A DNA stretch of 64,000 nucleotides from JAJPKK01 sp963787675 (GCA_963787675.1 CAWBDV010000006.1:1-64000), one strand, 5' to 3'. Numbered from the stretch's first letter, positions 47,287 through 57,075 are shown. The notes: generated from the letters alone by a model not told the origin. Numbers and translations: made by a program.

Positions 47287-47922
47287 GTGGTTCTCCAGGC
47301 GAGCGTCGTTCCGTTCGAAAAAGACGATGTCCAGGGCTTCCTCCATCGCGGGGACGCCGCCGATGGGCGCGGCCTGGTCCTGACCCATGGCGCCGGCGGC
47401 AATTGCAACGCACCGCTCCTCGTTGCGGTCGCGGCGGCGATGCGCGATGCGGACTTCACCGTGCTCCGGTGCAATCTCCCCTTTCGCCAGCGCCGGCCGT
47501 CGGGGCCGCCATCGCCCGCGACGGCGGCGGCCGACCGGGCCGGTCTGCGCGATGCCGTGACGGCACTGGCGGCGCTTGTCTCGGGCCCGATACTCCTCGG
47601 CGGCCACAGCTACGGCGGCCGGCAGGCGAGCCTCCTCGCAGCCGACGAGCCCACCGTCGCCACGGGGTTGCTGCTCTTGTCCTATCCGCTGCATCCGCCG
47701 GGCAAGCCCGAGCAATTGCGAACACAGCACTTCCCGCGGCTGACGGTGCCGACCGTGTTCGTGCACGGCACGCGGGACACCTTCGGCACGGTCGCGGAAC
47801 TGGAGGCCGCCGCCGCGCTAATCCCGGCACGCCCGCGCATCATCATCGTCGACAACGCCGGCCATGACTTGAAGAAGGGTCGGTTCGACATGGCGCCGAT
47901 CGTCGGCGCATTGCCTATTTAG
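47287..47922 (+). CDS. Alpha/beta hydrolase, KANL3/Tex30-like
   Basis: A 211-residue hydrolase. It shows LTHGAGGNCNAPLL near the N-terminus, nucleophile motif GGHSYGGRQAS, an acid in VHGTRDTFG and a His in NAGHDLKK. The GTG at 47287 follows AGGGGGATAA and is one base after the ATPase stop, so the genes are coupled. The small dienelactone-hydrolase-like fold suggests an esterase; no substrate is known. Confidence 0.8.
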   Translation: MVLQASVVPFEKDDVQGFLHRGDAADGRGLVLTHGAGGNCNAPLLVAVAAAMRDADFTVLRCNLPFRQRRPSGPPSPATAAADRAGLRDAVTALAALVSGPILLGGHSYGGRQASLLAADEPTVATGLLLLSYPLHPPGKPEQLRTQHFPRLTVPTVFVHGTRDTFGTVAELEAAAALIPARPRIIIVDNAGHDLKKGRFDMAPIVGALPI

Positions 47923-47939
47923 CCGAATCCTCGCGCTCG

Positions 47940-48045
47940 TCATTCCGGGGCGCCGCAGCGAAGCGGAGGCAGCCCGGAATCCATGAACACGGACTGCGGA
48001 GTATGGATTCCGGGCTGCCTCGCTACGCTCGGCCCCCGGAATGAC
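47940..48045. repeat. Dispersed repeat, CATTCCGGGG family
   Basis: Ends TCATTCCGGGG and CCCCGGAATGA are inverted, with an internal GGAATCCATGAACACGGACT. The copy at 34890-34995 is nearly the reverse complement of this one. It lies within the SsuB/SsuC-type operon. Confidence 0.8.
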
Positions 48046-48155
48046 TGCGTCGGGCTATGCCGAAACTCCCTTCGCCGCCCCCCTAAAAGAACAGCGCTGC
48101 GCCCTAGCCTCGGTCGGCCGCATCGCCTATCCATGGCGCGCTGGCGGGATCGAGC

Positions 48156-48944
48156 ATGTCGCGCATCAATCTTTTTCTTCTCCAAATCGCGGTCGCGGTC
48201 GTCGCGATCGCGTTGTGGCACGTGCTCACGACCGACGAATATTTCGGCGTCGCGCTACTGCCGCCGTTCTTCTTCTCGACGCCGGGCGACGTTGCGGCGC
48301 GGATCGTAAAGCTGTTCGCCGGCGCCACCATCTGGCGGCATCTCTGGGTCACGCTCAGCGAATCCATGCTCGCGTTCGCCATCGGATCGATCGGCGGCGT
48401 GCTGATCGGCTTCTGGTTCGCGCGCAAGCCGACCATCGCGGCAGTGTTCGACCCCTACGTGAAAATGATCAACGCGCTGCCCCGCGTGGTGCTGGCACCG
48501 ATCTTCACGCTGTGGTTCGGGCTCGGCATCTGGTCGAAGGTCGCGCTCGGCGTGACTCTGGTGTTCTTCATCGTTTTCTTCAACGTCTATCAGGGCGTGC
48601 GCGAGGTGAGCCCGACGGTGCTCGCCAATGCGCGCATGCTCGGCATGAACGATCGCCAGTTGATGCGCCATGTCTATTGGCCTTCGGCCCTGACGTGGAT
48701 GTTCTCCTCGCTGCACACGTCGGTCGGCTTTGCCGTTGTCGGCGCCGTGGTCGGGGAATATCTCGGCGCCGCCGCCGGCCTCGGCTATCTGATCCAGCAG
48801 GCCGAGGGCATTTTCGACGTCGCCGGCGTCTTTGCCGGCATGCTGATCCTGGCCGCGTTCGTGATCCTGATCGACGCCGCTGTGACGATGGTCGAGAAGC
48901 GTCTCCTGGTCTGGCGTCCGGCGATCGATCAGCCCCGGACCTGA
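48156..48944 (+). CDS. SsuC/TauC-type ABC permease
   Basis: A 262-residue six-segment permease with loop motif LANARMLGMNDRQLMRHVYWPSAL and a C-terminal GYLIQQAEGIFDVAGVFAGM segment. A weak GGGA lies upstream of the ATG. It is the membrane partner of the ATPase at 46446. A Tat-exported polysaccharide deacetylase family gene follows at 105 bp. Confidence 0.87.
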   Translation: MSRINLFLLQIAVAVVAIALWHVLTTDEYFGVALLPPFFFSTPGDVAARIVKLFAGATIWRHLWVTLSESMLAFAIGSIGGVLIGFWFARKPTIAAVFDPYVKMINALPRVVLAPIFTLWFGLGIWSKVALGVTLVFFIVFFNVYQGVREVSPTVLANARMLGMNDRQLMRHVYWPSALTWMFSSLHTSVGFAVVGAVVGEYLGAAAGLGYLIQQAEGIFDVAGVFAGMLILAAFVILIDAAVTMVEKRLLVWRPAIDQPRT

Positions 48945-49048
48945 GAACTTTAATTTCGTGGTCGCGAGCGTGTAATAAAACCACATCCTGAGGCGCAGCC
49001 GTGCGCGGCATGGCGCGCTTCTCGGGCGTAGTTACGGAGGACCGCGCC

Positions 49049-50044
49049 ATGGGCGGCTGGGGTCACGATCGTCGCGAATTCTTTGTCAAGAGCTTGGGCC
49101 TCGCCACTGCGGCAGGCGCACTGGCATCCGGACTTGCGCCATCAAGCGCCGCCGCGCAGACGGCGCCGCGGCCGATCCGCCGGTCGGAGCGCTACGATGA
49201 TTCCTTCATCTTCGAGCGCAAGCCGTTCAAATGGCCGGGCAACGCCACGCTCGCTGTCTGGTTCGCCCCCAACGTGGAAGTCTGGCAATACGATTCCGCC
49301 TTCGGCGTCGGCATCTCGCCCAATCCGACGAACTACGTGCCTGATGTCTTCAATTACGCCTGGCGCGAATACGGGCTGCGCGTCGGCTTGTGGCGCTTTG
49401 CCGATGTGTTCGACGAAGCAGGCGTCAAGGCGACGGTCTGCCTGAATTCGCAGGTGTGCGACGTCTACCCGAAAGCCGTCGAGGAAATGAAGAAGCGCGG
49501 TTGGGAGTTCATAGGTCACGGCACCACGAACTCGACGACGCTTGCGGGGCTCGCGCCGGAGGCGGAGCGCGATACCATCCGCAACATCCTCAAGACCGTC
49601 GAGCAGGCCACCGGCAAGCGGCCGCGCGGCTGGCTCGGCTCCGGGCTGATGGAGACCTACAACACGCTCGACATTCTCGCCGAAGAGGGCGTGATCTATT
49701 GCGGCGACTGGAACAACGACGACCAGCCGATTCCGATGAAGGTGAAGTCGGGAAAGATGTTCGGCATTCCCTATTGCAACGAGATCAACGACATCCCGCT
49801 CTATATCCGCAAGGGCTACACCGGCGAGCAGTATTATCGCTCGGTGGTCGACCAGTTCGACCAGCTCTATGCCGACAGCCGCAAACAGCCGCGGGTGCTT
49901 GGCGTTCCGCTGCATCCGATGATTTCGGGCCAGCCGCTGCGGATCAAATATCTCCAGCGTGCCATCGCCTACATGAAGGAGCACCAGGGCGTCTGGTTCG
50001 CGACCGGCAGCGAGATCATCGACGCTTATCAGAACGTGGCGTAA
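49049..50044 (+). CDS. Tat-exported polysaccharide deacetylase family protein
   Basis: A 331-residue protein with a twin-arginine signal (HDRREFFVKSLGLATAAG) ending near AAAQ. The NodB-like fold shows ATLAVWFAPNVEVW, VKATVCLNSQVCDVYP, GWEFIGHGTTNST and GVPLHPMISGQP. It is the PuuE-like branch acting on N-acyl or amide bonds rather than clearly on polysaccharide; the usual first Asp pair is not obvious. GGAGGACCGCGCC precedes the ATG. Confidence 0.82.
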   Translation: MGGWGHDRREFFVKSLGLATAAGALASGLAPSSAAAQTAPRPIRRSERYDDSFIFERKPFKWPGNATLAVWFAPNVEVWQYDSAFGVGISPNPTNYVPDVFNYAWREYGLRVGLWRFADVFDEAGVKATVCLNSQVCDVYPKAVEEMKKRGWEFIGHGTTNSTTLAGLAPEAERDTIRNILKTVEQATGKRPRGWLGSGLMETYNTLDILAEEGVIYCGDWNNDDQPIPMKVKSGKMFGIPYCNEINDIPLYIRKGYTGEQYYRSVVDQFDQLYADSRKQPRVLGVPLHPMISGQPLRIKYLQRAIAYMKEHQGVWFATGSEIIDAYQNVA

Positions 50045-50054
50045 AAAATCCTTC

Positions 50055-50210
50055 ACCTCCCCCTGGAGGGGGGAGGTCGGCCGCGTCAGCGGCCGGGAGG
50101 GGGTGGCAGCGCCGCCACAAACTCTCTTTTGGATATTTGGCCGCTGTCTTCACCCCACCCCGGACCGCCTGCGGCGGTCCGACCCTCCCCCTCCAGGGGA
50201 GGGTGAAGTT
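50055..50210. repeat. Palindromic repeat of the CTCCCCCT family
   Basis: ACCTCCCCCTGGAGGGGGGA at the left and CCCTCCCCCTCCAGGGGAGG at the right flank a GC-rich middle with a GGACCGCCTGCGGCGGTCC palindrome. It fills the gap before the next gene. Confidence 0.65.
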
Positions 50211-50367
50211 ACAGCGTCACCGGCCATAGCCGCGCGAGCAGCGTCAGCACGAGCAGCAGAACGATGCCGAGACCGAGGCTCCAGCCGATCAATTTCTTTT
50301 CGATCGGGAGTAGCGGCTCGGCGACAGAGTTCGTCAGTTCTTTGCGAACGTCGGATGGCTGCGACAT
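50209..50367 (-). CDS. 52-aa single-span membrane peptide downstream of the YeiH-like gene
   Basis: ATG 50367 follows TTTGGAGATC. The product has a hydrophilic start (MSQPSDVRKELTNSV), then one membrane helix (GWSLGLGIVLLLVLTLLARLW). It lies 47 bp after the carrier gene in the same direction and may be its accessory subunit. No family recognised. Confidence 0.6.
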   Translation of the reverse strand: MSQPSDVRKELTNSVAEPLLPIEKKLIGWSLGLGIVLLLVLTLLARLWPVTL

Positions 50368-50414
50368 GATGATCTCCAAATGAATTCGTGAAGCGACCGT
50401 CGTGGCGCCGCTGG

Positions 50415-51899
50415 TCAGCCAACGAGCGGCGGCTTGACGCCCGCGAACATCAGCCACGAGATCACGAGCCCGACCCAGATGACGAAGCCGAACAGGCTTA
50501 GCACATAGACCGCCGCAAGCTTGGCAAATCCGTCCTGCCACAGCTTGCGGAAGTCCGAGAGCACGCCGATCGAGAAGAACGTCAGAATAAAGAAGATCAC
50601 CCGGAACGTGTTCGCCTCGGCGTTGACGGTCGGCAGCCGGCTAATAATGTCAGGCGAGGCCGTGAGCGCGATGAGGAGGCTGATCACGAAGGTCGCGATG
50701 AAGCCGAGCACGAATTTCGGAAAGCGTTGCCAGATCTCGACCGCCCTGGTCTTGTCGGAGTCGCGAGTCGGATTGATGTGGTTCGTCCAGATGTAGCCGA
50801 GGATAAATGCCCACACGCCGATGAAGATGTCGATGAAGACCTTGATCGTCGCGGTGGTGCCGAGAATCCAGCCCGGTTGATAGTGCACGCCCTCTGCCGC
50901 GGCCTTGGCGAGGATGAGCGATTCCGTGATGCCGCCGCCGGCGACCGCGGCACCATCGGTCTTGACCGCGAGCCCGATCCACGCCCCGGCGACCATCGGC
51001 TCCTGCCATAAGAAGGTTTGCGCGAGGAACGGCAGGATGATGACCTCCACCACCGCGAAGATGACGACGAGCGAGGACACCAGCACCGGGATCGCCGGCC
51101 GGGCGCGAATGGCGCCGCCGGTTGCGATCGCGGCAGCGACGCCGCAGATGGAAATGCCGGACGCGAGCGGCACCGCAAATTCCCGATTGAAGCCGAACCA
51201 TTTGCGCGCGACGAAATACACCACGGCCCAATAGATCAGGTAAGCCTCGATGATTGCCGCGGTGCCGCGCAGCACGAGCGCGCCTGCAAGATTGAGGCGA
51301 CCCGCCGCATTCACCGCAATAAAGCCGCCAAGGATCACCACGGCGATCTTGACGTAAAGCTCGGGCCGAATGGCTTCCTTGAGCCACTCGGCAAAGCGCG
51401 GAAAAAAGTTGGCGATGACGAGACCGGCCGCGAGCGCCACGACGAAGCCGCCTTCGTTGGTGAGCCTGAGCGACCAGTCGATGCCGAACTTTTGCAAATC
51501 CGTCGGCGTCACTACCGCGAGATGAGCATTGCTACCGACGATCCAGCAGCCATAGGCGATGAAGAACACCACGGTGAACGCGACCGCGAAGCGTCGCACG
51601 TCGGCTTTCAGCGCCGCGGCGCCCGCTGTGAGCACGGCGAGCAATGCAAGGTAGGTCACGATCAGCGCACCGGCGCCGCGCAATGCAGCGTAAGCCTTGC
51701 CGGCAGGCGCCAGCGCCTTGCCGGGATCGGTCCATACCGATGTCGAGACCACCCAGCCGATGAGATCGGTGCCGGCAAGCCCGACTAATGCCAGCGCGAA
51801 CACCAGCAGACCGATCACGACGGACAGCCAGTCTTCGCTGATGGCCGGACGGGTTTCCGTCGCGCTGGCGCTCAACGAGGCCGTTTCGATACTCGACAT
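50415..51899 (-). CDS. YeiH-family putative sulfate exporter-like membrane protein
   Basis: A 494-residue protein with about 12 membrane segments. Motifs such as AVPLASGISICGVAAAIATGGAI and GAWIGLAVKTDGAAVAGGG are those of the UPF0324/YeiH family. It is longer than the usual about 340 residues because of an extended N-terminal half. GGGAGACGGAC precedes the ATG. Transport of sulfur oxyanions is proposed for relatives; not shown here. Confidence 0.82.
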   Translation of the reverse strand: MSSIETASLSASATETRPAISEDWLSVVIGLLVFALALVGLAGTDLIGWVVSTSVWTDPGKALAPAGKAYAALRGAGALIVTYLALLAVLTAGAAALKADVRRFAVAFTVVFFIAYGCWIVGSNAHLAVVTPTDLQKFGIDWSLRLTNEGGFVVALAAGLVIANFFPRFAEWLKEAIRPELYVKIAVVILGGFIAVNAAGRLNLAGALVLRGTAAIIEAYLIYWAVVYFVARKWFGFNREFAVPLASGISICGVAAAIATGGAIRARPAIPVLVSSLVVIFAVVEVIILPFLAQTFLWQEPMVAGAWIGLAVKTDGAAVAGGGITESLILAKAAAEGVHYQPGWILGTTATIKVFIDIFIGVWAFILGYIWTNHINPTRDSDKTRAVEIWQRFPKFVLGFIATFVISLLIALTASPDIISRLPTVNAEANTFRVIFFILTFFSIGVLSDFRKLWQDGFAKLAAVYVLSLFGFVIWVGLVISWLMFAGVKPPLVG

Positions 51900-52185
51900 G
51901 TCCGTCTCCCGCCTCACGCGCTCCGGCGACGCCGCGTGCCGAAAGTGACGCGCCTGCGCTCATGAGATGGGGCTGTCAGGCGTGCCCAAGTCAATGCTCC
52001 GCAAAAAATAAGAAGAACTCTGCTGACATCGCCGCTCTAAAAGGAATGAGATTCGCATCGCCGTGAAGATGCGGAAACGATATTCTTGGTGCTCCTGCCT
52101 AGCGAGGGCTCTGGGCTTTTCGACTCTCGTCGACCCGCCTGACCCTGCTTGCGAGGCGGTGCGAGATATTCAGGGAGGAAGCTTC

Positions 52186-53271
52186 ATGAGTTGCAACGGC
52201 AGCGTCGCGATTTCGCCTTCGTCAATTCTCCGCGCGCTCGGCTTCGCCGTGACTGCGCTCGTAATCACAATGCCGAACGCTGGCGCGCAAACGCCAGCAG
52301 AGCGCGATGTGCCGGCGCGTCGCATTCCGGTGCCCGGCACCGTGAGTCCGCAGATACAAAAGCTGATCGCGGCGCCACTCAATCCCACCTGGAATGTCAT
52401 TCCGGATTCCGCCGAAGGCTGGAAAGCACAGGTCGAAGCCGGCGCTGCCGCCATAGTGAAGACACTGCCGGCATTGCGCGAGGCGCTGCATGTGAAAGTC
52501 GAACCGCGAGTCATCGATGGCGTGAAGGCGTACATGGTGACGCCGGAGACCATTCCGTCCGCGAACCGCAATCGCCTGTTGGTCAACGTCCACGGCGGCT
52601 GCTTCGTTTCGTTTCCCGGCGAATCCGGCACGGTCGAGGCCATCATGATGGCTGGCTTCGGGGGTTTCCGGGTCATCGCCGTCGACTACCGCATGCCGCC
52701 GACCGACGCTCCCTATCCCGCGGCACTCGACGATGCCATGACCGTATGGAAGGCTGCGGTGAAGATGGCAGACCCGCGGAACATGGCGATCTTCGGCACC
52801 TCGGCCGGCGGCGGACTGACGCTCTCCATGGTGCTGCGCGCGAAACAAGAGAACCTGCCGTTGCCCGCCGCCATTGCGCCCGGCACGCCGATGTCCGATC
52901 TGACCGGCGCCGGCGACAGCTTCCAGACCAATGCAATGATCGACAACGTGCTCGTCGCCTACGGCGCAAGCTGCGACAAGCGCGCCGCGCTTTACGCCAA
53001 CGGCCACGACCTCAAGGACCCCTTGCTGTCGCCGGTTTATGGCGACATGCACGGCTTTCCGCCGACGATCCTCACCACCGGCACCCGCGACATCCTGCTG
53101 AGCAACACGGTTCGCGTCCATCGCAAGCTGCGCGACGCGGGCGTTGACGCCGTCCTCGAGGTCTTCGAGGGCCAGTCGCACGCGCAATACATGCGCGACA
53201 TCAGCGCGCCGGAGACCGCGCAGGCGTTCGGCGAAATCACGCGGTTCTTCGATTCACATCTCGGCAAGTAA
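52186..53271 (+). CDS. Exported alpha/beta hydrolase (HSL-type esterase)
   Basis: A 361-residue protein with a signal peptide ending near AGAQ. Oxyanion motif NVHGGCFVSF, nucleophile motif GTSAGGGLT, acid in TGTRDILLSN and His in GQSHAQY make a complete catalytic triad of the hormone-sensitive-lipase group. GGGAGGAAGC precedes the ATG; the upstream extension is not coding. The gap 51900-52185 shows no gene. Confidence 0.88.
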   Translation: MSCNGSVAISPSSILRALGFAVTALVITMPNAGAQTPAERDVPARRIPVPGTVSPQIQKLIAAPLNPTWNVIPDSAEGWKAQVEAGAAAIVKTLPALREALHVKVEPRVIDGVKAYMVTPETIPSANRNRLLVNVHGGCFVSFPGESGTVEAIMMAGFGGFRVIAVDYRMPPTDAPYPAALDDAMTVWKAAVKMADPRNMAIFGTSAGGGLTLSMVLRAKQENLPLPAAIAPGTPMSDLTGAGDSFQTNAMIDNVLVAYGASCDKRAALYANGHDLKDPLLSPVYGDMHGFPPTILTTGTRDILLSNTVRVHRKLRDAGVDAVLEVFEGQSHAQYMRDISAPETAQAFGEITRFFDSHLGK

Positions 53272-53278
53272 CGTAGGA

Positions 53279-54079
53279 TCAGTAGAAGATCGCGCCCGGC
53301 GCGCCGCCGCCTGCTGCAATCGAGTCGCCGTTGATGGCGACGGACTTCGGCGAGGCGAGGAACGCGACCACGTGGGCAATCTCTTCCGCCGTGATGAGAC
53401 GGTGCACGAGATTGTGCCCGGCCATCCGCCGCTCGATCTCGTCCGCGGTAACGCCCTGCGCCTTCGCGTCGCGTTCAAAGACGCCCGCGGTCTTTTCGGT
53501 CCGCGTGCGACCGGGGTGAACGCAGACCACCGAGATGCCCTGCGGCGCGAGTTCGTCGGCAAGGTTCTTCGTCAGCGCGGCGACCCCGACATTGCGGATC
53601 GAGCCGACCGTGCTCCCGGTGTGCCGTGCCGCAAGCCCGCTGATGTTGATGATGCGACCGCCGCCCTGCCTCGCCATGTGCGGCGCGACCTCGCGGGCGG
53701 TGCGCACATAACCCATCACTTTGACGTTCATGTCGGCAAAGAAAAAATCGTCGGTAATTTCAGCGAGTGCCGGCGGCTTTCCTTGCCCACCCGGCGACGC
53801 CGCACAATTGACGAGAATATCGATGCGCCCGAACGCGGCGAGGACGCCGGCAACCATTGCCTTTACGGCGCCGCCGTCTCCGGTATCGGCAACAAATCGC
53901 TCAAGGCGACCGCCGGTCTCCCGCGAAATCTCCGCAGCGGCGACTTCGAGCGCTGCCGCATCGCGAGCCACGATCGCGACATCTGCCCCTTCCCTTGCGA
54001 GTTCGCGGGCGATGGCCTTGCCGATGCCGCGACTGCCACCGGTCACGATGGCAACTTTACCTTTGATTTGCAGGTCCAA
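53279..54079 (-). CDS. SDR-family oxidoreductase with altered active site
   Basis: A 266-residue Rossmann protein: TGGSRGIGKAI cofactor motif, VNCAASPGG and INISGLAARHTGS. The catalytic Tyr-x3-Lys is not seen: the expected position reads SIRNV. A related group keeps this GSIRN pattern, so it may be a distinct subfamily rather than a damaged enzyme. It ends 7 bp from the end of the esterase gene (convergent) and is divergent from the monooxygenase at 54230. Confidence 0.85.
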   Translation of the reverse strand: MDLQIKGKVAIVTGGSRGIGKAIARELAREGADVAIVARDAAALEVAAAEISRETGGRLERFVADTGDGGAVKAMVAGVLAAFGRIDILVNCAASPGGQGKPPALAEITDDFFFADMNVKVMGYVRTAREVAPHMARQGGGRIINISGLAARHTGSTVGSIRNVGVAALTKNLADELAPQGISVVCVHPGRTRTEKTAGVFERDAKAQGVTADEIERRMAGHNLVHRLITAEEIAHVVAFLASPKSVAINGDSIAAGGGAPGAIFY

Positions 54080-54229
54080 AGCGCTTTACCTCAATGAAGA
54101 CGAAGGTACATTTGCGGTTGGCAGCTCGCGGAATTTGGTCGTGATGTCCATCCGCAAACGGCGCAACGTATTATATTGTCTGTTTGAAGGGCCGGCGAAT
54201 CGCACGCCGCAACGTGTGGGGTGCGCAAG

Positions 54230-55426
54230 ATGAACACCGTGCGTCCAACCTCGATCGCGATCATCGGCGGCGGCCTCGGTGGTCTCACCGCGGCGGCGGT
54301 GTTGTTTCGTGCCGGCTTCGACGTGCACGTCTACGAGCAGGCGCGCGCGCTCGGCGAAGTCGGCGCCGGCATCAACATCAGCCCCAACGCGTCGCGCATC
54401 CTCAATCGACTGGGCATTGCCGCGCAACTGGAGAGAACCGGCGTCAAGCCGGCGACGTTCGACCAGCGCCGCTGGGATGACGGCCGCTTTCTGGTCCGCG
54501 CGCCGCTCGGGGATGACGTCGCGGCCACGTTCGGCGCGCCTTACTACACCTTCCATCGCGGCGATCTGCACCGCGCCATTGCCAATGCGATCCCGCCGGA
54601 CCGCATCCACCTCTCTCACCGCTTCAAGCACCTCGTCGCTCACGACGATCGTGTCGAAGCGCATTTCGAAAACGGACAATCGATCTCAGCCGCCGCACTC
54701 GTTGGCGCCGATGGCATCCATTCCGTCGTGCGACACGCGCTGTTTGGTCCTGAAAAGCCGCGTTTCACCGGATGCGTGGCCTATCGCGGCCTCGTGCCGT
54801 CGGATCGATTGAGGCACCTTGATCTCGAATTGTGCTCGCAGATCTGGATCGGGCCTCGCCGCCATTTCGTCCATTATTTCGTGTCGGCGAGACGACTGGT
54901 CAACTTCGTCGCCATTGGCGAAGAAGACAGTTGGCATCGGGAGTCATGGGTCGATCGCGGAGAAGTTTCCGACATGCTTTCGGCATACGCGGGCTGGCAC
55001 GACCAGGTTCTCTCGATCATCGGAGCAGCGGATGAGACCTTCAAATGGGCCTTGTTCGACCGCACGCCGCTGCCGCGCTGGTCGCTCGGACGGGTGACGC
55101 TTTTGGGAGACTCGTGTCACCCGATGCTGCCGTTCATGGGCCAGGGCGCTGCCCAGGCCATCGAGGATGCCGCGACGCTGACGAGCTGCCTGTTGAAATT
55201 TCCGAACGACGTTCCCGAGGCGCTGCGTCTTTATGAGCGGCTGCGCCTGCCGCGGACATCGCGCCTGCAAGGGATGTCCGACGCCAACAAGACCCGCTTC
55301 CACATGCCTGACGGGCCGGCGCAAAAGGCACGTGACGCGGAGATGGCCAAAGGCGGAACCGATTGGTCCCTCGCCGCGATCGCGTGGGTCTACGAACACG
55401 ACGCCGAAGTCATCGAGAGCCGATGA
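54230..55426 (+). CDS. FAD-dependent aromatic monooxygenase
   Basis: A 398-residue group A flavoprotein hydroxylase: FAD motif IIGGGLGGLTAAAVLFRAGFDV, mid motif LVGADGIHSVVRHAL and GRVTLLGDSCHPMLPFMGQGA. It most resembles salicylate or 3-hydroxybenzoate 6-hydroxylase types, but the substrate is not fixed. The ATG at 54230 is preferred over GTG 54221. Confidence 0.9.
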   Translation: MNTVRPTSIAIIGGGLGGLTAAAVLFRAGFDVHVYEQARALGEVGAGINISPNASRILNRLGIAAQLERTGVKPATFDQRRWDDGRFLVRAPLGDDVAATFGAPYYTFHRGDLHRAIANAIPPDRIHLSHRFKHLVAHDDRVEAHFENGQSISAAALVGADGIHSVVRHALFGPEKPRFTGCVAYRGLVPSDRLRHLDLELCSQIWIGPRRHFVHYFVSARRLVNFVAIGEEDSWHRESWVDRGEVSDMLSAYAGWHDQVLSIIGAADETFKWALFDRTPLPRWSLGRVTLLGDSCHPMLPFMGQGAAQAIEDAATLTSCLLKFPNDVPEALRLYERLRLPRTSRLQGMSDANKTRFHMPDGPAQKARDAEMAKGGTDWSLAAIAWVYEHDAEVIESR

Positions 55427-55470
55427 TGCCGATGACCGCCATTTCACGTCATGTTATTGCGCGTGCAGCG

Positions 55471-55954
55471 TCACCGCACCCATCGGAGTGCGAGGCCGCT
55501 CACGCCGAGCGTGAGATCGAGGCCGGCCTGGCCCTGCACCGATAGGGGCTGCAGAGCAAACGAGCGCCCCGAGCCGCCGACCAGGACGTTCGCCCCGACG
55601 CCTCCCCCAACCGTGACGCTTCCGCTCGCGCCGACGTAATCGCCGGCAAGCCCGCCGCGGGGGCGGACCGACCGTCGGTGCGACCACCGCCCACGCCATT
55701 TCGCCACCGCTTTTGAAGCCGATGTCGAGGCCGATGGTGTTGATGACACCCTCGTAGAACTCCGGCGGGAAAGGTCCGTCGGGCGTGTACCGGCACCTCA
55801 TCGGATCATGCGAGCCGATGATGAATCCGACGCTCGGCGCGAGTTGGCAGTTGAGCGTCCCTATCTTCGTCCCTCCAGGGACCTGTCCGAATGCTTGCGA
55901 CGCGATCGCGACGATCAAACCCATCGTCACGACAATCAAAGGATGCTTGAACAT
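55471..55954 (-). pseudogene. DUF992-like exported protein with homopolymer frameshift
   Basis: The signal peptide (MFKHPLIVVTMGLIVAIAS) and DUF992 pattern GTLNCQLAPSVGFIIGS run until about 55660. The frame then fails at a five-base G run (55659-55663). Removing one base restores GLAGDYVGASGSVTVGGGV and ends at 55471, about 160 residues, the usual family length. A run-length error is the simplest reading. Secreted, function unknown. Confidence 0.75.
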
Positions 55955-56149
55955 GATATTCCCCCTTCCCCAGGAATGGCAGCTTTAGGTCTTTTCTCCG
56001 ATTCGATTTTGGCAGCAAGACGGCTAGGCTAGTCGCTGGCATGCGTCAATCGCAACCAAGGTTTGGCGCTCCCTGAATGCAGCTTGATTTCGCTCAATCC
56101 GGATTTGCAAGGTTCCGCTGAGAAACGACGTTCGAGCGCGGAGATTCCT

Positions 56150-57050
56150 TTGAACCAGCGTACCGAACCTGATCATTCTCCTTCATCGATCGCTCCGCCT
56201 GCGTCACCTGTCGTTCCGACCTCAAGCGCGACCGCGATCGTTCCATCGCCGCCGCCGGTTCCCGTGCGTGTTCGCAGCAAAGGGCGACGGCGGCTTGCGT
56301 TGGCCCTTGCGGCGATCGTGCTGACGGCGGGCGCGGGTAGCATTTATTGGTGGCAGTACGTGCGCAACCAATTGCCTGCCGGCATCGTATGGGGCAACGG
56401 GCGTCTCGAGGCCGACGAAATCGACATCGACACCAAGTTTGCCGGACGCGTTTCCGAGCTTCTCGCGCAGGAGGGCGACATGGTCCAGGCAGGACAGGTT
56501 GTCGCCCGCATGGATGTCAAGGATCTCGAGGCGACGCTGAAACGCGGCGAAGCGCAGGCCCAGCAGGCGGCGATGGCGCTGCTGCTGGTGCTGATCCCCT
56601 CGATATTGACGGCCGTCGCCATCGTCCGCGAAAAGGAACTGGGCTCGATCATCAATTTTTATGTGACCCGGTAACGCGGCTCGAACTTCTGGCCGGCAAG
56701 CAGCTTCCCTACATCGTCCTCTCGATGATCAATTTCGCGGTGCTGTTTCTCATGTCGGTGTTTCTGTTCGGCGTGCCGCTCAAAGGCAGCTTCCTGGTGC
56801 TGCTGTTGGGCGCAGTGCTGTACGTCATCGCAACGACCGGCATCGGCATGCTGGTATCGTCCTTCACCTCGACCCAGATTGCGGCGCTGGTCGGCACCGC
56901 CATTGTCACCACCATGCCGGCGATCCAGTTTTCCGGGATGTTGCAGCCCGTATCTTGTGATCGCACTTCCTGATCGTGGTGCTGGCGGGAGCCCTGTTCC
57001 TGTGGCTCGCCGTGCTACGGTTCCGACAGGTCACGATGCAGGCGATGTGA
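56150..57050 (+). pseudogene. Deletion-fused remnant of a HlyD/RbbA-type exporter
   Basis: The 5' part encodes a HlyD-type membrane-fusion protein: a Pro-rich tail, one membrane segment (LALALAAIVLTAGAGSIYWW), IVWGNGRLEADEIDIDTKF and GDMVQAGQVVARMD. At about 56570 it runs directly into the C-terminal permease of an RbbA/YhhJ-type protein (VAIVREKELGSIINFYVT, LLAGKQLPYI, AIQFSGMLQPV). The rest of HlyD and the ATPase are missing. Two further frame breaks (about 56670 and 56950) precede a final FRQVTMQAM. TTG 56150 follows GGAGATTCC. A decayed exporter locus. Confidence 0.75.
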
Positions 57051-57075
57051 CCGCTGGACCTGTCGGGTCCGGCCG

